A DNA stretch of 64,000 nucleotides from Albimonas donghaensis (GCF_900106695.1 NZ_FNMZ01000001.1:1364001-1428000), one strand, 5' to 3'; shown: positions 54,749 to 64,000, numbered from the stretch's first letter. Notes: generated by a model not told the origin, from the sequence alone. Translations and numbers: made by a program.

Positions 54749-54788
54749 CGGGTCGCGGGCGACCCGATACCGGGTCCGGCGCGACCCG
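54749..54788 (+). promoter_or_regulatory. Two helically phased dyads: candidate activator (UAS) sites
   Basis: CGGGTC-N6-GACCCG occurs at 54749-54766 and again at 54771-54788, exactly 22 bp (two helical turns) apart. The first is extended to 7-bp arms (CGGGTCG-N4-CGACCCG). A further half-site CGGGTC is at 54729-54734. Centres are about 109 and 87 bases upstream of the expected start of the sigma-54 transcript, the usual place for enhancer sites of Fis-HTH activators. Confidence 0.65.
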
Positions 54789-54821
54789 CCCGGCGCCGCC
54801 AGTAACTTTCTTTACCTTACT

Positions 54822-54834
54822 TTTCAACAGATTA
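54822..54834 (+). promoter_or_regulatory. IHF-like site in an AT-rich spacer
   Basis: TTTCAACAGATTA matches the IHF consensus WATCAANNNNTTR with one mismatch. It lies in an AT-rich stretch (54801-54838) between the dyads and the promoter, where IHF bending is commonly needed for sigma-54 activation. Confidence 0.45.
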
Positions 54835-54840
54835 ACCACC

Positions 54841-54856
54841 TGGCACGCCGCTTGCC
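54841..54856 (+). promoter_or_regulatory. Sigma-54 (-24/-12) promoter of the contractile injection operon
   Basis: TGGCACG-CCGC-TTGC-C agrees with the consensus TGGCACG-N4-TTGCW at every position up to the last one (C instead of A/T). Transcription should begin near 54866, giving a 35-base leader with an AGGGAGG ribosome site before the ATG at 54901. Confidence 0.85.
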
Positions 54857-54900
54857 ATGACCTCCCCCAAGGAACCTGACCCAGGGAGGCTTCGAGCCTT

Positions 54901-55173
54901 ATGTGCGACGGCTGCATGGACTGGATCGACCGGGTGGCGGAGGAGATCGAGGCGCATGTCTCGGAGCATCCCCACGCCTCCGACACCGTCTCGGGCATCG
55001 CCGAGTGGTGGATCGGCCAGCGTCGCTTTCTGGAAGCCGAGGACCATGTGGAGGCCGCGCTGGACCGGCTGGTGGATCGCGGCGCGGTCGAGCGTCTGGC
55101 CCGCCCCGGCGCGCCGGACCTGTTCCGCGCCGCCCGCGCCGCGCCTGCGGGGCCGGGAGGCGCGCATGGCTGA
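54901..55173 (+). CDS. Small CxxC protein, first gene of the contractile injection operon
   Basis: 90 residues, no recognised family name. It begins MCDGCMDWIDRVAEEIEA with a CxxC pair (Cys2, Cys5). The middle (ASDTVSGIAEWW, then HVEAALDRLVDRGAVERL) reads like a small winged helix, ending in an Ala/Pro-rich tail. It could be a zinc- or redox-responsive regulator or an assembly factor. AGGGAGG lies 11 bases upstream. Its end overlaps the next start by 8 bases, so translation is coupled. Confidence 0.75.
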   Translation: MCDGCMDWIDRVAEEIEAHVSEHPHASDTVSGIAEWWIGQRRFLEAEDHVEAALDRLVDRGAVERLARPGAPDLFRAARAAPAGPGGAHG

Positions 55174-55783
55174 CACCCGCGCCATCATGGCGGTGGGCGA
55201 GGCGCTCTCGACCCTGCTGCGCACCGCCTACCAGCCCGCCGATTTCGCCGCGGACCTGGAGTTCCGCACCATCACCCCGCGGGAGACGACCGCCGGCCAG
55301 ATCGCCGCCGGGGTGTCCTTCCTGCTCTACCGGATCGTGCCCAACGGCGCCCATCGCACCCCCGCCGGCCGCTTCGACGCGCAGGGGCGCCGGCGGCAGA
55401 GCCAGCTGCCGCTCGACCTGCACTTCCTGATGACGGTCTGGGGCCAGGAGGCGACGCTTCAGAACGCGGTGGCGGGCTGGGCGCTGCGGATGATCGAGGA
55501 CAGCCCGCTGCTGTCCTCCGGCCTGCTCAACGCCGCCGCGCCGGGCGCCTTCCGACCGGAGGAGGTGGTGGAGATCGGGCTGGCGGAACTGTCCAACGAG
55601 GACCTGCTGCGGATCTGGGAGTCGATGGGGGCGAACGCCGCCTACCAGCTCTCGGTGCCTTACGTGGCCCGCGTGGTGCGGATCGAGAGCCTGCTGCCCG
55701 AGCCCGGAACCGGCGGCGTCCCGGTGCAGGAGCGGGCGCCGGATTTCGGCCTGCTCACCCCCGAAACCGCGTTGGGGGAATAG
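55166..55783 (+). CDS. DUF4255 / Pvc16-family protein (tail cap of eCIS)
   Basis: 205 residues, matching the DUF4255 (Pvc16/Afp16) family: N-terminal AIMAVGEALSTLLRTAY, the middle LDLHFLMTVWGQEATLQNAVAGWALRM and the conserved ELSNEDLLRIWESMG...YQLSVPYVARVVRI end. In Afp/PVC particles this protein forms the distal cap that stops sheath and tube growth. Here it is encoded near the front of the operon. ATG 55166 overlaps the preceding gene; longer frames upstream start before the mapped promoter. Confidence 0.88.
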   Translation: MADTRAIMAVGEALSTLLRTAYQPADFAADLEFRTITPRETTAGQIAAGVSFLLYRIVPNGAHRTPAGRFDAQGRRRQSQLPLDLHFLMTVWGQEATLQNAVAGWALRMIEDSPLLSSGLLNAAAPGAFRPEEVVEIGLAELSNEDLLRIWESMGANAAYQLSVPYVARVVRIESLLPEPGTGGVPVQERAPDFGLLTPETALGE

Positions 55784-55786
55784 GGC

Positions 55787-56680
55787 ATGACCGTCGAGAT
55801 CATCGAGCGCGACTCCCGCTTCGCCCCCCTGGGCATCCGCTTCTGGGACGCGGCGCTGGACCGGGCGGCGGAGGAGCCGATCGTCGCCCTGGCCTTCCCC
55901 GCGGGCGCGCCCTTCGCGACCCCGGTGCGGGGCCGGCGCACGCTGTCGGGGGCGCATGCGTTTCTCGGCCTGCCGGGGATGGGCGCGTTGGAACGGGGGG
56001 GCGGGGCGGACCCCGGCTCGCCCCCCGGCTCCCCTCCCGGCTCGCCCCCCGCGACCCGGCCCTATGTGGTTCAGGTCGCGGACCCGTCGGGCACGCATCT
56101 GCCGATCGCCTTCGGGCTGGACCTGCCCCTGCCCTATCGCGGCCTGTTCCTGGGGCCGGGCGCGGGGTCGCCGGTCTCGCAGCCGGGCTTCCTGCTGTTC
56201 CCCGCGCCCACGCGGCGGCGCCCCGGCTGGCTGGCCGCGGTGCGCGGCGAGATCGGGCGCGCCGACGGGACCGGCCCCGCCGCCCATGCGGTGGTGGAGG
56301 TCGAGGACCCGGACGGCGCGGTCTGGACCGGCATCTGCGACGCGCAGGGCCGTTTCGCGGTGCTGCTGCCCTGGCCCGCCCCGGCGGTGGCGCCGGCGGG
56401 CTCCCCCGGGCTCGGCGGCGGCGCGCCGCTGTCGGGGCAGTTCTGGACCCTCACGGTCGCGGTGCGCCTCGACCCGGCGGGCCTGCCGGTCCTGCCCGGC
56501 GCGGGGCTGCCGGACCTGGGCGACGTGCTCGCCCAGCCCGCCGCGGAGGTCTGGGCCGACGCGCCCGGGGACGGCGGCGCCCCCGCCCCCGACTGGACCG
56601 GCCGGCTCGACCAGGGGGAGGAGCTGATCCCCCGCACCGCCGGCCTGTCCCGCCTGCTGGCCGGACCCGCGCCCCCATGA
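55787..56680 (+). CDS. Unknown eCIS-cluster protein with carboxypeptidase-regulatory-like segment
   Basis: 297 residues. No firm family. An N-terminal part (MTVEIIERDSRFAPLGIRFWD) is followed by a 3 x 12-bp repeat encoding Gly-Ser-Pro-Pro (56015-56050). At about residues 145-185 the pattern VRGEIGRADGTGP...AVVEVEDPDGAVWTGICDAQGRFAVLLP looks like a carboxypeptidase-regulatory (Ig-like beta sandwich) domain. It lies between the cap and sheath genes, 3 bases after the cap gene, so it is part of the particle or its assembly. The stop lies in a 15-bp tandem repeat. Confidence 0.7.
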   Translation: MTVEIIERDSRFAPLGIRFWDAALDRAAEEPIVALAFPAGAPFATPVRGRRTLSGAHAFLGLPGMGALERGGGADPGSPPGSPPGSPPATRPYVVQVADPSGTHLPIAFGLDLPLPYRGLFLGPGAGSPVSQPGFLLFPAPTRRRPGWLAAVRGEIGRADGTGPAAHAVVEVEDPDGAVWTGICDAQGRFAVLLPWPAPAVAPAGSPGLGGGAPLSGQFWTLTVAVRLDPAGLPVLPGAGLPDLGDVLAQPAAEVWADAPGDGGAPAPDWTGRLDQGEELIPRTAGLSRLLAGPAPP

Positions 56681-56709
56681 CCCGCGCCCCCATGACCCAG
56701 CGACCATGA
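56666..56709 (+). repeat. 15-bp tandem repeat spanning the stop of the 297-residue eCIS protein gene
   Basis: CCCGCGCCCCCATGA twice (56666-56695), followed by a diverged copy ending CCATGA. The first unit provides the stop codon. Confidence 0.85.
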
Positions 56710-56854
56710 CCGACCCGCCGAGCTGAGGGCGGATCGCCGCCCGGCGCCCCGCCCCGATCCATCCCCGCTCCAACCCCGCCCCGCTCCCGGCTCGCGCAGA
56801 GCCCCGACCCAGACCCCGCAGCGGCCCCGCCGCCCCGCCTGAGAGGATCCGATC

Positions 56855-58735
<1,881 letters not shown>

Positions 58736-58771
58736 CGCGCGCGGCCGACCCTCTGATCCAGGAGAACCATC

Positions 58772-59227
58772 ATGGCCACCGAACGCGAAGGCATTCCCTA
58801 CAGCCAGTTCAACTTCCAGGTCACCATCGGCGAGGACGGGCCGGAGCGCCCCCAGGCGGGGTTCCAGGAGATCTCGGGCCTGGGCATGGAGATCACCGTC
58901 GCCGAATACCGGGCCGGCAACGCCAATGACAACGCCCCGATCAAGGTGACGGGAACCTACAAGGTGCCCGACATCACGCTCAAGCGCGGGCTGATGGGCT
59001 ATCTCGACCTCTACCGCTGGCTGGACGAGATCCGGAACGGCAATCAGACCGACCTGCGCACGGTCAAGATCGACCTGCTGTCGGAGGACCGCCAGACGGT
59101 CGCGATGTCGTGGAAACTGCTGAAGGCGCGGCCGATCAAGTACACGGGGCCGTCGCTGAACGGCAAGGGCACCGACGTGGCGGTGGAGGAGCTGGTGCTC
59201 GCCGCCCACCGCATCGAGATGGCCTGA
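58772..59227 (+). CDS. Tail tube protein 1 (gp19/Afp1-like)
   Basis: 151 residues, T4 gp19-like inner tube protein: YSQFNFQVTIGEDGPERPQAGFQEISGLGME at the N-terminus, TLKRGLMGYLDLYRWLDEIRNG in the middle and EELVLAAHRIEMA at the end. It forms the inner tube through which effectors pass. AGGAG before the ATG, 36 bases after the sheath gene. Confidence 0.95.
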   Translation: MATEREGIPYSQFNFQVTIGEDGPERPQAGFQEISGLGMEITVAEYRAGNANDNAPIKVTGTYKVPDITLKRGLMGYLDLYRWLDEIRNGNQTDLRTVKIDLLSEDRQTVAMSWKLLKARPIKYTGPSLNGKGTDVAVEELVLAAHRIEMA

Positions 59228-59237
59228 GCCCGCCCCG

Positions 59238-62072
59238 ATGCGCCCCCTGCCCCCCTTCCCCTCCGGCCGCCTGCCCGGCGTCTACGTGGAGACCGCCGCG
59301 ATCCCGCCGGCGGACGCGCTGCCGCGCATGGACATCGCCGGCTTCGTGGGCTTCGCGGCCTCCGGCCCGCTCTCGGTCCCGGTGGCGGTGGAGGATCCTG
59401 GCCGGTTCCGGGAGATCTTCGGCCCGGACCTGGCGCTCGCCCGCGACGAGACGCGGGGGGAGACGCGGACCTCCCTGCTCGGCGGCGCGGTGGAGAGCTT
59501 CTTCGCCAATGGCGGGCGGCGGGCCTGGGTGCTGCGGGTGGCGGATGCGGAGCGGATCGCGACGCTGGCCTTCCCCGCGCCGGGAATGGAGACCGCGAAC
59601 GGGGCGGGCGTGACGATCCCGGCGCGCGCGCCGGGGATGTGGCCGTCGGCGCTGGCCTGCGGCACGCGGCTGACCCGGACCCGGCTGGTCGCGACCGGGC
59701 CGCTGGCCCGGGTTCCCCTGCCGAACGGGCTCGTCGACTGGGCGCTGACCGTGGCCCCCGGCCCGGTCCCGCCGGTTCCGGGCGACCTGCTGGAACTGGG
59801 CTTTCGCCCCGACGGCCAGCCGGGGCTGGTGGCGCTGGCCGAAGTCACCGCCGCGGCGCCGGGGCCGGGGGGCGTCGCGCTGTCGGGCCGGGTGCTGCGC
59901 TTCCGCCGCCGGGCGCCGGAGGATCCCGGCACGCTGGGGGTGGAGAATCCGGGCCTTGCGCCGATCCCCACCTCGCAGGCGGCGCTCGCCGCCGGCCTGC
60001 CCGCGCCGCCCGACACCGTGAACCGCCTGCGCTTCGACCTGATCGCCTGGCGGGGCGAAGGCGTGGCGGCGCGGCTGGAGGGGCTGGCCTTCTCGCCGCT
60101 GCATCCCCGCTTCTGGGGGGCGCTGCCGGATGACGCGCGCCTCTTCGCCCCGCTCGACGGCGCGCCGCGCCCGAGCCTCGCCCCCGGCCGCGCCGCGCTG
60201 ATCGCCGAGGCGACCGCCCCGCGCTTTCCCTTCGCCGCCGCGCCGGACGCGGGGCTGACCCTGCCCTGGGGCATGGCCACCGCGCCGGGGCGGGCGAGCG
60301 CCAACGGGCCGGAGATCCCCGCCGGCCCGCCGCTCGACCTCGACGGGCTGGCGGTGTTCGACGACCGCCTGTTCCTCGACCCCGATCTCGCCCGCGCCGA
60401 CGCCGCGGTGCTGGCCGAGGCGATGGAGGCCAAGCGCTCCGCCTCGCTGGCCCTTCCCGGAACCTCGGCCGAGACGCCGCCCACCGGCCTGCACGCGCTG
60501 TCGGCGGCGCCCGAGGTGTCCATGGTCGCGATCCCCGACGCGGCGCATCGCGCCTGGACGCTGGAGCCGGCGGCGGAGCCCGCGCCGCTTATCGCCCCCC
60601 TGCTCGCGCCCCCCGCCGAGACGCCGGATCAATGGGGCCGCCACGCGCTGAGCTGGTCGCCCGCGCCCGGCGCGACCCGCTACCGGCTGGAGCGCGCCGC
60701 GGACGCGGATTTCGCCGCCCCGACCGTCACCCTGACCGAGGACCCCGAGGCCGCGCTGGCGCTCGACCCCGACTGCCCGACCGGGTTCGCCTTCCGGGTC
60801 CGGGCCGAGCGGGCCGGCGAGGTCGGGCCGTGGTCCAACACCCGCCTCGCCCAGCTTCCCCCCGACGCCTTCGCCGCCTGCGCGACGCCGGAGACCCCCG
60901 ACACGCTGATCCTGGCGGAGGCCGCGCCGGGCTCTCCGCCCCGCCCCGGCCTCGCCTGGTCGCGGGAGGCCGACGCGCCGCGGCCGGGCGAGACGACGGA
61001 CCTGCAATCCTCCGCCACGCCGACCTTCGAGGCGCCGGAGGACGAAGCTCTCCCCGCCCCCGACATCGACATGGACTGGACGCCGCCGCAGCCGCTGACC
61101 GCCGGCCGCTGGTTCCGGGTGCGGCTGACCCGCGACGGGGCGCATGGGCCGTGGTCCAACGCCGTGCGGCTGGCGCCCGAAACCCGCGCCGACTTCGCCA
61201 TGGTCCCGGTCGACGCCCACGCCCCCGGCCCGCTGATCGCCATTCACCGCGCGCTGATCCGCTTTTGCGCCGCGCGCGCCGACGCGGTGGCGCTCCTGTC
61301 CCTGCCCCGCCATGCGCAGGCGGAGGCGGCGGAGGCGCATCTGGCCGCGCTCCTGCCGCTCACCGCGCCGGGCGATCCGGCGGGCGACCCGGCCGGGGCG
61401 CGGCGGGTGCCGGCCCTGTCCCATGCGGAGGAAGGCGCGCTGTCCTACGCCGCGCTCTTCCACCCCTGGATCGGCGTCGCCACGCCCGAGCGGCAGGGCT
61501 TTCTGCCCCCCGACGGCGCCGCCGCCGGCCTGCTCGCGCGGCGCGCCATCGCCGAGGGGGCGTGGATCTCGGCCGCCAACCAGCCCATCGCGGGGGGCGT
61601 CGCGCTGTCCCCACGCCTGCCCCGCCCCGACGCGGCCCGGCTCATCGACCTCCAGCTCAACCCGCTGGTGGCGGAGCCCGGCGGCTTCGTCATCCTCAAC
61701 GCCGACACCCTGTCGCGGACCGAGGAGCTGCGCCCCCTGCCCGTGCGCCGGCTGATGATCCTCCTGCGCCGGCTCGCCCTGCGTGAGGCGCAGACCTACG
61801 TGTTCGAGCCCAATTCCGACGATTTCCGCGCCCTCGTCCGCCGTCGGTTCGAGCGCCTGCTGTCGCTGATCCACCAGCGCGGCGGACTGAAGGGCGCCAC
61901 CCCCGCCGCCGCCTTCCGGGTGGAGACGGGCGCCTCCGTCAACTCCGCGACCGCCATCGACCAGGGCCGCTTCCTGGTGGAGCTGCGCGTCGCGCCGTCC
62001 CGCCCGTTCCGCCATCTCACCGTCCTCTTGCTCCAGACCGGACCGCAACAGGTCCAGGTCCGGGAGGCCTGA
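59238..62072 (+). CDS. Large second sheath-like protein with fibronectin-III-like inserts
   Basis: 944 residues. The N-terminus (LPGVYVETAAIPP...MDIAGFVGFAASGPLSVPVAV, then GGAVESFFANGGRRAWVLRV) and C-terminus (about 665-944: AAFRVETGASVN and YVFEPNSDDFRALVRRRFERLL) are those of a sheath protein, as in Afp4-type sheath variants. Between them lie a beta-rich segment and two Fn3-like modules (about 465-541, HALSWSPAPGATRYRLERA to GEVGPWSNTRLAQL, and about 570-648, ending GPWSNAVRLAP). Fn3 inserts would project from the particle surface, probably near the baseplate collar. Family assignment is firm for the ends and inferred for the insert. Confidence 0.85.
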   Translation: MRPLPPFPSGRLPGVYVETAAIPPADALPRMDIAGFVGFAASGPLSVPVAVEDPGRFREIFGPDLALARDETRGETRTSLLGGAVESFFANGGRRAWVLRVADAERIATLAFPAPGMETANGAGVTIPARAPGMWPSALACGTRLTRTRLVATGPLARVPLPNGLVDWALTVAPGPVPPVPGDLLELGFRPDGQPGLVALAEVTAAAPGPGGVALSGRVLRFRRRAPEDPGTLGVENPGLAPIPTSQAALAAGLPAPPDTVNRLRFDLIAWRGEGVAARLEGLAFSPLHPRFWGALPDDARLFAPLDGAPRPSLAPGRAALIAEATAPRFPFAAAPDAGLTLPWGMATAPGRASANGPEIPAGPPLDLDGLAVFDDRLFLDPDLARADAAVLAEAMEAKRSASLALPGTSAETPPTGLHALSAAPEVSMVAIPDAAHRAWTLEPAAEPAPLIAPLLAPPAETPDQWGRHALSWSPAPGATRYRLERAADADFAAPTVTLTEDPEAALALDPDCPTGFAFRVRAERAGEVGPWSNTRLAQLPPDAFAACATPETPDTLILAEAAPGSPPRPGLAWSREADAPRPGETTDLQSSATPTFEAPEDEALPAPDIDMDWTPPQPLTAGRWFRVRLTRDGAHGPWSNAVRLAPETRADFAMVPVDAHAPGPLIAIHRALIRFCAARADAVALLSLPRHAQAEAAEAHLAALLPLTAPGDPAGDPAGARRVPALSHAEEGALSYAALFHPWIGVATPERQGFLPPDGAAAGLLARRAIAEGAWISAANQPIAGGVALSPRLPRPDAARLIDLQLNPLVAEPGGFVILNADTLSRTEELRPLPVRRLMILLRRLALREAQTYVFEPNSDDFRALVRRRFERLLSLIHQRGGLKGATPAAAFRVETGASVNSATAIDQGRFLVELRVAPSRPFRHLTVLLLQTGPQQVQVREA

Positions 62073-62075
62073 TCC

Positions 62076-62525
62076 ATGCTCGCCCCCTATTCCGCCTTCA
62101 ACTTCAAGGTCCGCCTGCAACTGGACGGCGAAAGCCGGCCCTTGTGCGAGGGCGCGTTCTCCGAGGTTTCGGGGCTGGAGATGTCGATGGACGCCGAGAC
62201 CATCCGCGAGGGCGGCGGCAATCTCCGCCAGATCCACCTCGCGGGGCCGGTCTCCTATGGCAATCTTACGCTCAAGCGCGGGATGACCGAAGGCCTCGAC
62301 CTGTGGCGCTGGTTCCGCGAGGTGAACGCCCGCCGCGACCTGCGCGCCTCGGGCGAGATCGCGGTGCTGTCGGCGGACCGGGAGACGGAGACGCTGCGCT
62401 TCGCGCTCACCGGCTGCCTGCCGCTGAAGCTGAAGGCGCCGCCGCTCAACGCCACGGACGGGACCATCGCCATCGAGGAGATGCAGATCGCCTACGAGAC
62501 CCTCGACATCGCGGAGGGCGCGTGA
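62076..62525 (+). CDS. Tail tube protein 2 (gp19/Afp5-like)
   Basis: 149 residues, a second tube-family protein: YSAFNFKVRLQLDGESRPLCEGAFSEVSGLEM, TLKRGMTEGLDLWRWFREV, closing EEMQIAYETLDI. In Afp/PVC the second tube paralogue forms the tube initiator ring above the hub. It starts 3 bases after the big sheath gene and ends overlapping the next start. Confidence 0.93.
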   Translation: MLAPYSAFNFKVRLQLDGESRPLCEGAFSEVSGLEMSMDAETIREGGGNLRQIHLAGPVSYGNLTLKRGMTEGLDLWRWFREVNARRDLRASGEIAVLSADRETETLRFALTGCLPLKLKAPPLNATDGTIAIEEMQIAYETLDIAEGA

Positions 62526-63223
62526 TGCCGACCCCGACCACCCTGCTCAAGGCGCAGATGCAGCCGATCTCCTGGGACGACCAGGGCCAGGTCTCCGAGA
62601 CGGGGGAGGCCATCGCCGTGCAGTTCAACCCCGAGAGCCTGAAGGTCGCCTATGCCAACAAGTCCGCGGGCGGCGACCAGCGCGGGGGATCCGCGGTGCA
62701 GTTCGTGGGCTCGGGCACCACCAAGCTGACGCTGGACCTGTGGTTCGACGTGACCGCCGCCGCCCCCGACCGCCCCGCCGACGACGCCGACGACGTGCGC
62801 CGGCTGACCGAGAAGGTGGTGAATTTCATCAAGCCCGAACCCTCGGACGAGGCCGACAAGTTCGTGCCGCCGGGCATGCGCTTCCTGTGGGGGACGTTCC
62901 TGTTCGAGGGCGTGGTGGAGTCGATCAACGAGAGCCTGGAGTTCTTCTCCGAGGCCGGCAAGCCGCTGCGCGCCAAGCTGGGCCTGTCCATCGCCAGCCA
63001 GGACATCCAGTTCGTCTTCGGCGCCCAGTCCGCCGACGGGGTGAACGCGGGGCCCGCGACGCCCGGCGCCCGTCCGGTGGCCTCGGCGCGGGAGGGCGAC
63101 AGCGTCCAGCAGGCCGCGGCGCGCGAGGGCCGTCAGGACGACTGGCAGTCCATCGCCGACAACAACGACATCGACAATCCCCGCGCGCTGAGCCCCGGCC
63201 AGCCGCTCGACATGTCCAACTGA
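62525..63223 (+). CDS. LysM-type hub/tube assembly protein (Afp7/Pvc7-like)
   Basis: 232 residues. The N-terminal domain (AVQFNPESLKVAYANKS, GTTKLTLDLWFDV, PPGMRFLWGTFLFEGVVESINESLEFF) is the CIS_tube/LysM family pattern found after the tube genes in eCIS. The C-terminus (about 185-232: REGDSVQQAAAREGRQDDWQSIADNNDIDNPRAL) is a LysM-like module. It joins the tube to the spike. The ATG overlaps the preceding stop. Confidence 0.9.
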   Translation: MPTPTTLLKAQMQPISWDDQGQVSETGEAIAVQFNPESLKVAYANKSAGGDQRGGSAVQFVGSGTTKLTLDLWFDVTAAAPDRPADDADDVRRLTEKVVNFIKPEPSDEADKFVPPGMRFLWGTFLFEGVVESINESLEFFSEAGKPLRAKLGLSIASQDIQFVFGAQSADGVNAGPATPGARPVASAREGDSVQQAAAREGRQDDWQSIADNNDIDNPRALSPGQPLDMSN

Positions 63224-63234
63224 GGGGGCGCGCC

Positions 63235-63414
63235 ATGCCCGTCATCATCAACGAATTCGAGATCGTGGCCGACGCCCCCGGCGCCGCCGCCGCGGGCGCC
63301 GCCGCTCCGCAGCAACCCGCGGAGCCGGCCCCGGCCGCCCCGACGAAACCCGCCGACATCTCCGAAACCCTCGGCCATCTGCGCGCCCGGGCCCGGCGCC
63401 TGCGCGCCACCTGA
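63235..63414 (+). CDS. Small DUF5908-like eCIS protein
   Basis: 59 residues: MPVIINEFEIVADAPG, then an Ala/Pro-rich linker and a basic helical end (SETLGHLRARARRLRAT). The position between the LysM protein and the spike, the size and the MPVxIxEFEI-like start match the DUF5908 proteins common in eCIS loci (family match recalled, not searched). Role unknown; possibly an assembly factor. 11 bases after the preceding stop. Confidence 0.75.
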   Translation: MPVIINEFEIVADAPGAAAAGAAAPQQPAEPAPAAPTKPADISETLGHLRARARRLRAT

Positions 63415-63471
63415 GCCGACCCGAACCCGCCCCGCCCCGCCCGCCGCGCCCCTGATCCGGAGCCCCGCCCG

Positions 63472-64000
63472 ATGAACGACATGGCCGCCACGCCGCTGCA
63501 CTATTCCGCCCGGCCCGCGCTGACCCTCGACGGGGCCCGGCGCGCGGGGCTGGAGCAGGGGCTGATCTCGCTCGCGGTGGAGGAGACCGCCGAGGGGCTC
63601 GCCCATGCGGAGCTGTGCTTCGGCAACTGGGGCGCGGCCCGCGGCTCGGTGGATTTCCTCTATTTCGACCGGGGCCTGCTGGAATTCGGCAAGGCCGTGG
63701 GGGTGGAGATCGGGGCGGGCGAGGCCGGCGGGGCCGTCTTCTCGGGCCGCATCACCGCGCTGGAGGGCCGCTTCCCCAAATCCCGCCCGCCCGAGATCAT
63801 CGCGCTGGCCGAGGACCGCTTCCAGGACCTGCGCATGACCCGCCGGTCGCGGACCTTCGAGGACGCGGACCTCGCCGCCATCGCGCAGGCCATCGCCTCG
63901 GATCACGGGATGCGCGCGGATGTGGACGCCGAGGGGCCGAGCCTGCCGGTGGTCTCCCAGCTCAACCTCTCGGATCTCGCCTTCCTACGCGACCGGGCGC
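63472..64000 (+). CDS. Spike/hub protein (Afp8/Pvc8, VgrG-like), N-terminal part
   Basis: The frame is open to the window end; 176 residues are visible. The part seen (PALTLDGARRAGLEQGLISLAVEETAEGLAHAELCFGNWG, in part; then FLYFDRGLLEFGKAVGVEIGAG, GRITALEGRFPKSRPPEIIALAEDRFQDLRMTRRSRTF) is the phage protein D/VgrG gp27-like hub domain found in Afp8/Pvc8. It should continue into the OB-fold and beta-spike beyond the edge. ATG 63472 follows GGAGC. Confidence 0.9.
   Translation, partial: MNDMAATPLHYSARPALTLDGARRAGLEQGLISLAVEETAEGLAHAELCFGNWGAARGSVDFLYFDRGLLEFGKAVGVEIGAGEAGGAVFSGRITALEGRFPKSRPPEIIALAEDRFQDLRMTRRSRTFEDADLAAIAQAIASDHGMRADVDAEGPSLPVVSQLNLSDLAFLRDRA

Noticed and set aside
59136-62237. 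1033-residue open frame on the minus strand opposite the large sheath gene
   Set aside because: Composition (Arg/Gly/Gln/His-rich) and phase are those of a shadow of the real + strand gene.

Overview
The window is very GC-rich (well above 65%), densely packed and without rRNA, tRNA, insertion sequences or CRISPR. The gene families (HAAT, Dpp and polyamine ABC transporters in long operons, a TAXI-type solute binder, OpgGH, MocR and FCD-GntR regulators) fit an alphaproteobacterium, most likely Rhodobacterales or a close relative. This is inferred from gene content; no taxonomic marker gene is present.

Layout. 1-4.8 kb: 3' end of an aspartate kinase gene, an Na+/alanine symporter, and a leftward pair of a metallophosphoesterase and a diacylglycerol-kinase-family gene. 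5.4-11.6 kb: leftward liv-type operon (livG-livF-livH-livM followed by two tandem, about 70% identical substrate-binding proteins). 12.6-24.7 kb: serine deaminase, a TylF-like methyltransferase, the osmoregulated periplasmic glucan pair opgG-opgH, an orphan TAXI solute-binding protein, a CPA1 antiporter fused to a cyclic-nucleotide-binding domain, and an FCD-GntR regulator. 25.0-35.8 kb: catabolic operon divergent from that regulator, with a class II aldolase, a 2-hydroxyacid dehydrogenase, two amidohydrolases and a complete dipeptide/opine-type ABC transporter. 36.1-44.9 kb: a second catabolic cluster with a polar amino-acid ABC transporter, N-carbamoyl-amino-acid hydrolase, flavin reductase, DapA-like lyase, hydantoinase, hydantoin racemase and LysR regulator. 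This is a coherent hydantoin or cyclic-amide utilisation system. 45-53 kb: sulfotransferase, TauE/SafE exporter, MocR regulator and a divergent polyamine-type ABC operon whose last permease has an unusual C-terminal tail.

53.2-64.0 kb (continuing past the edge): an extracellular contractile injection system (eCIS, Afp/PVC type) and its apparent dedicated regulator. A sigma-54 activator without a receiver domain lies directly upstream. Between the two are a terminator, two CGGGTC-N6-GACCCG dyads exactly 22 bp apart, an AT-rich spacer with an IHF-like site, and a full -24/-12 promoter (TGGCACG-N4-TTGC). The structural genes follow: a small CxxC protein, a DUF4255/Pvc16 cap protein, an unknown beta-rich protein, sheath 1, tube 1, a 944-residue sheath-like protein carrying fibronectin-III-like inserts, tube 2, a LysM hub protein, a small DUF5908-like protein and the spike/hub protein. 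The sigma-54 control module and the Fn3-bearing second sheath are the most novel observations.

Recurring small-scale themes are short (8-15 bp) tandem duplications across stop codons of at least five genes, strong hairpins directly behind the solute-binding-protein genes of four transport operons, and tiny ATGA-coupled minigenes in front of several start codons.
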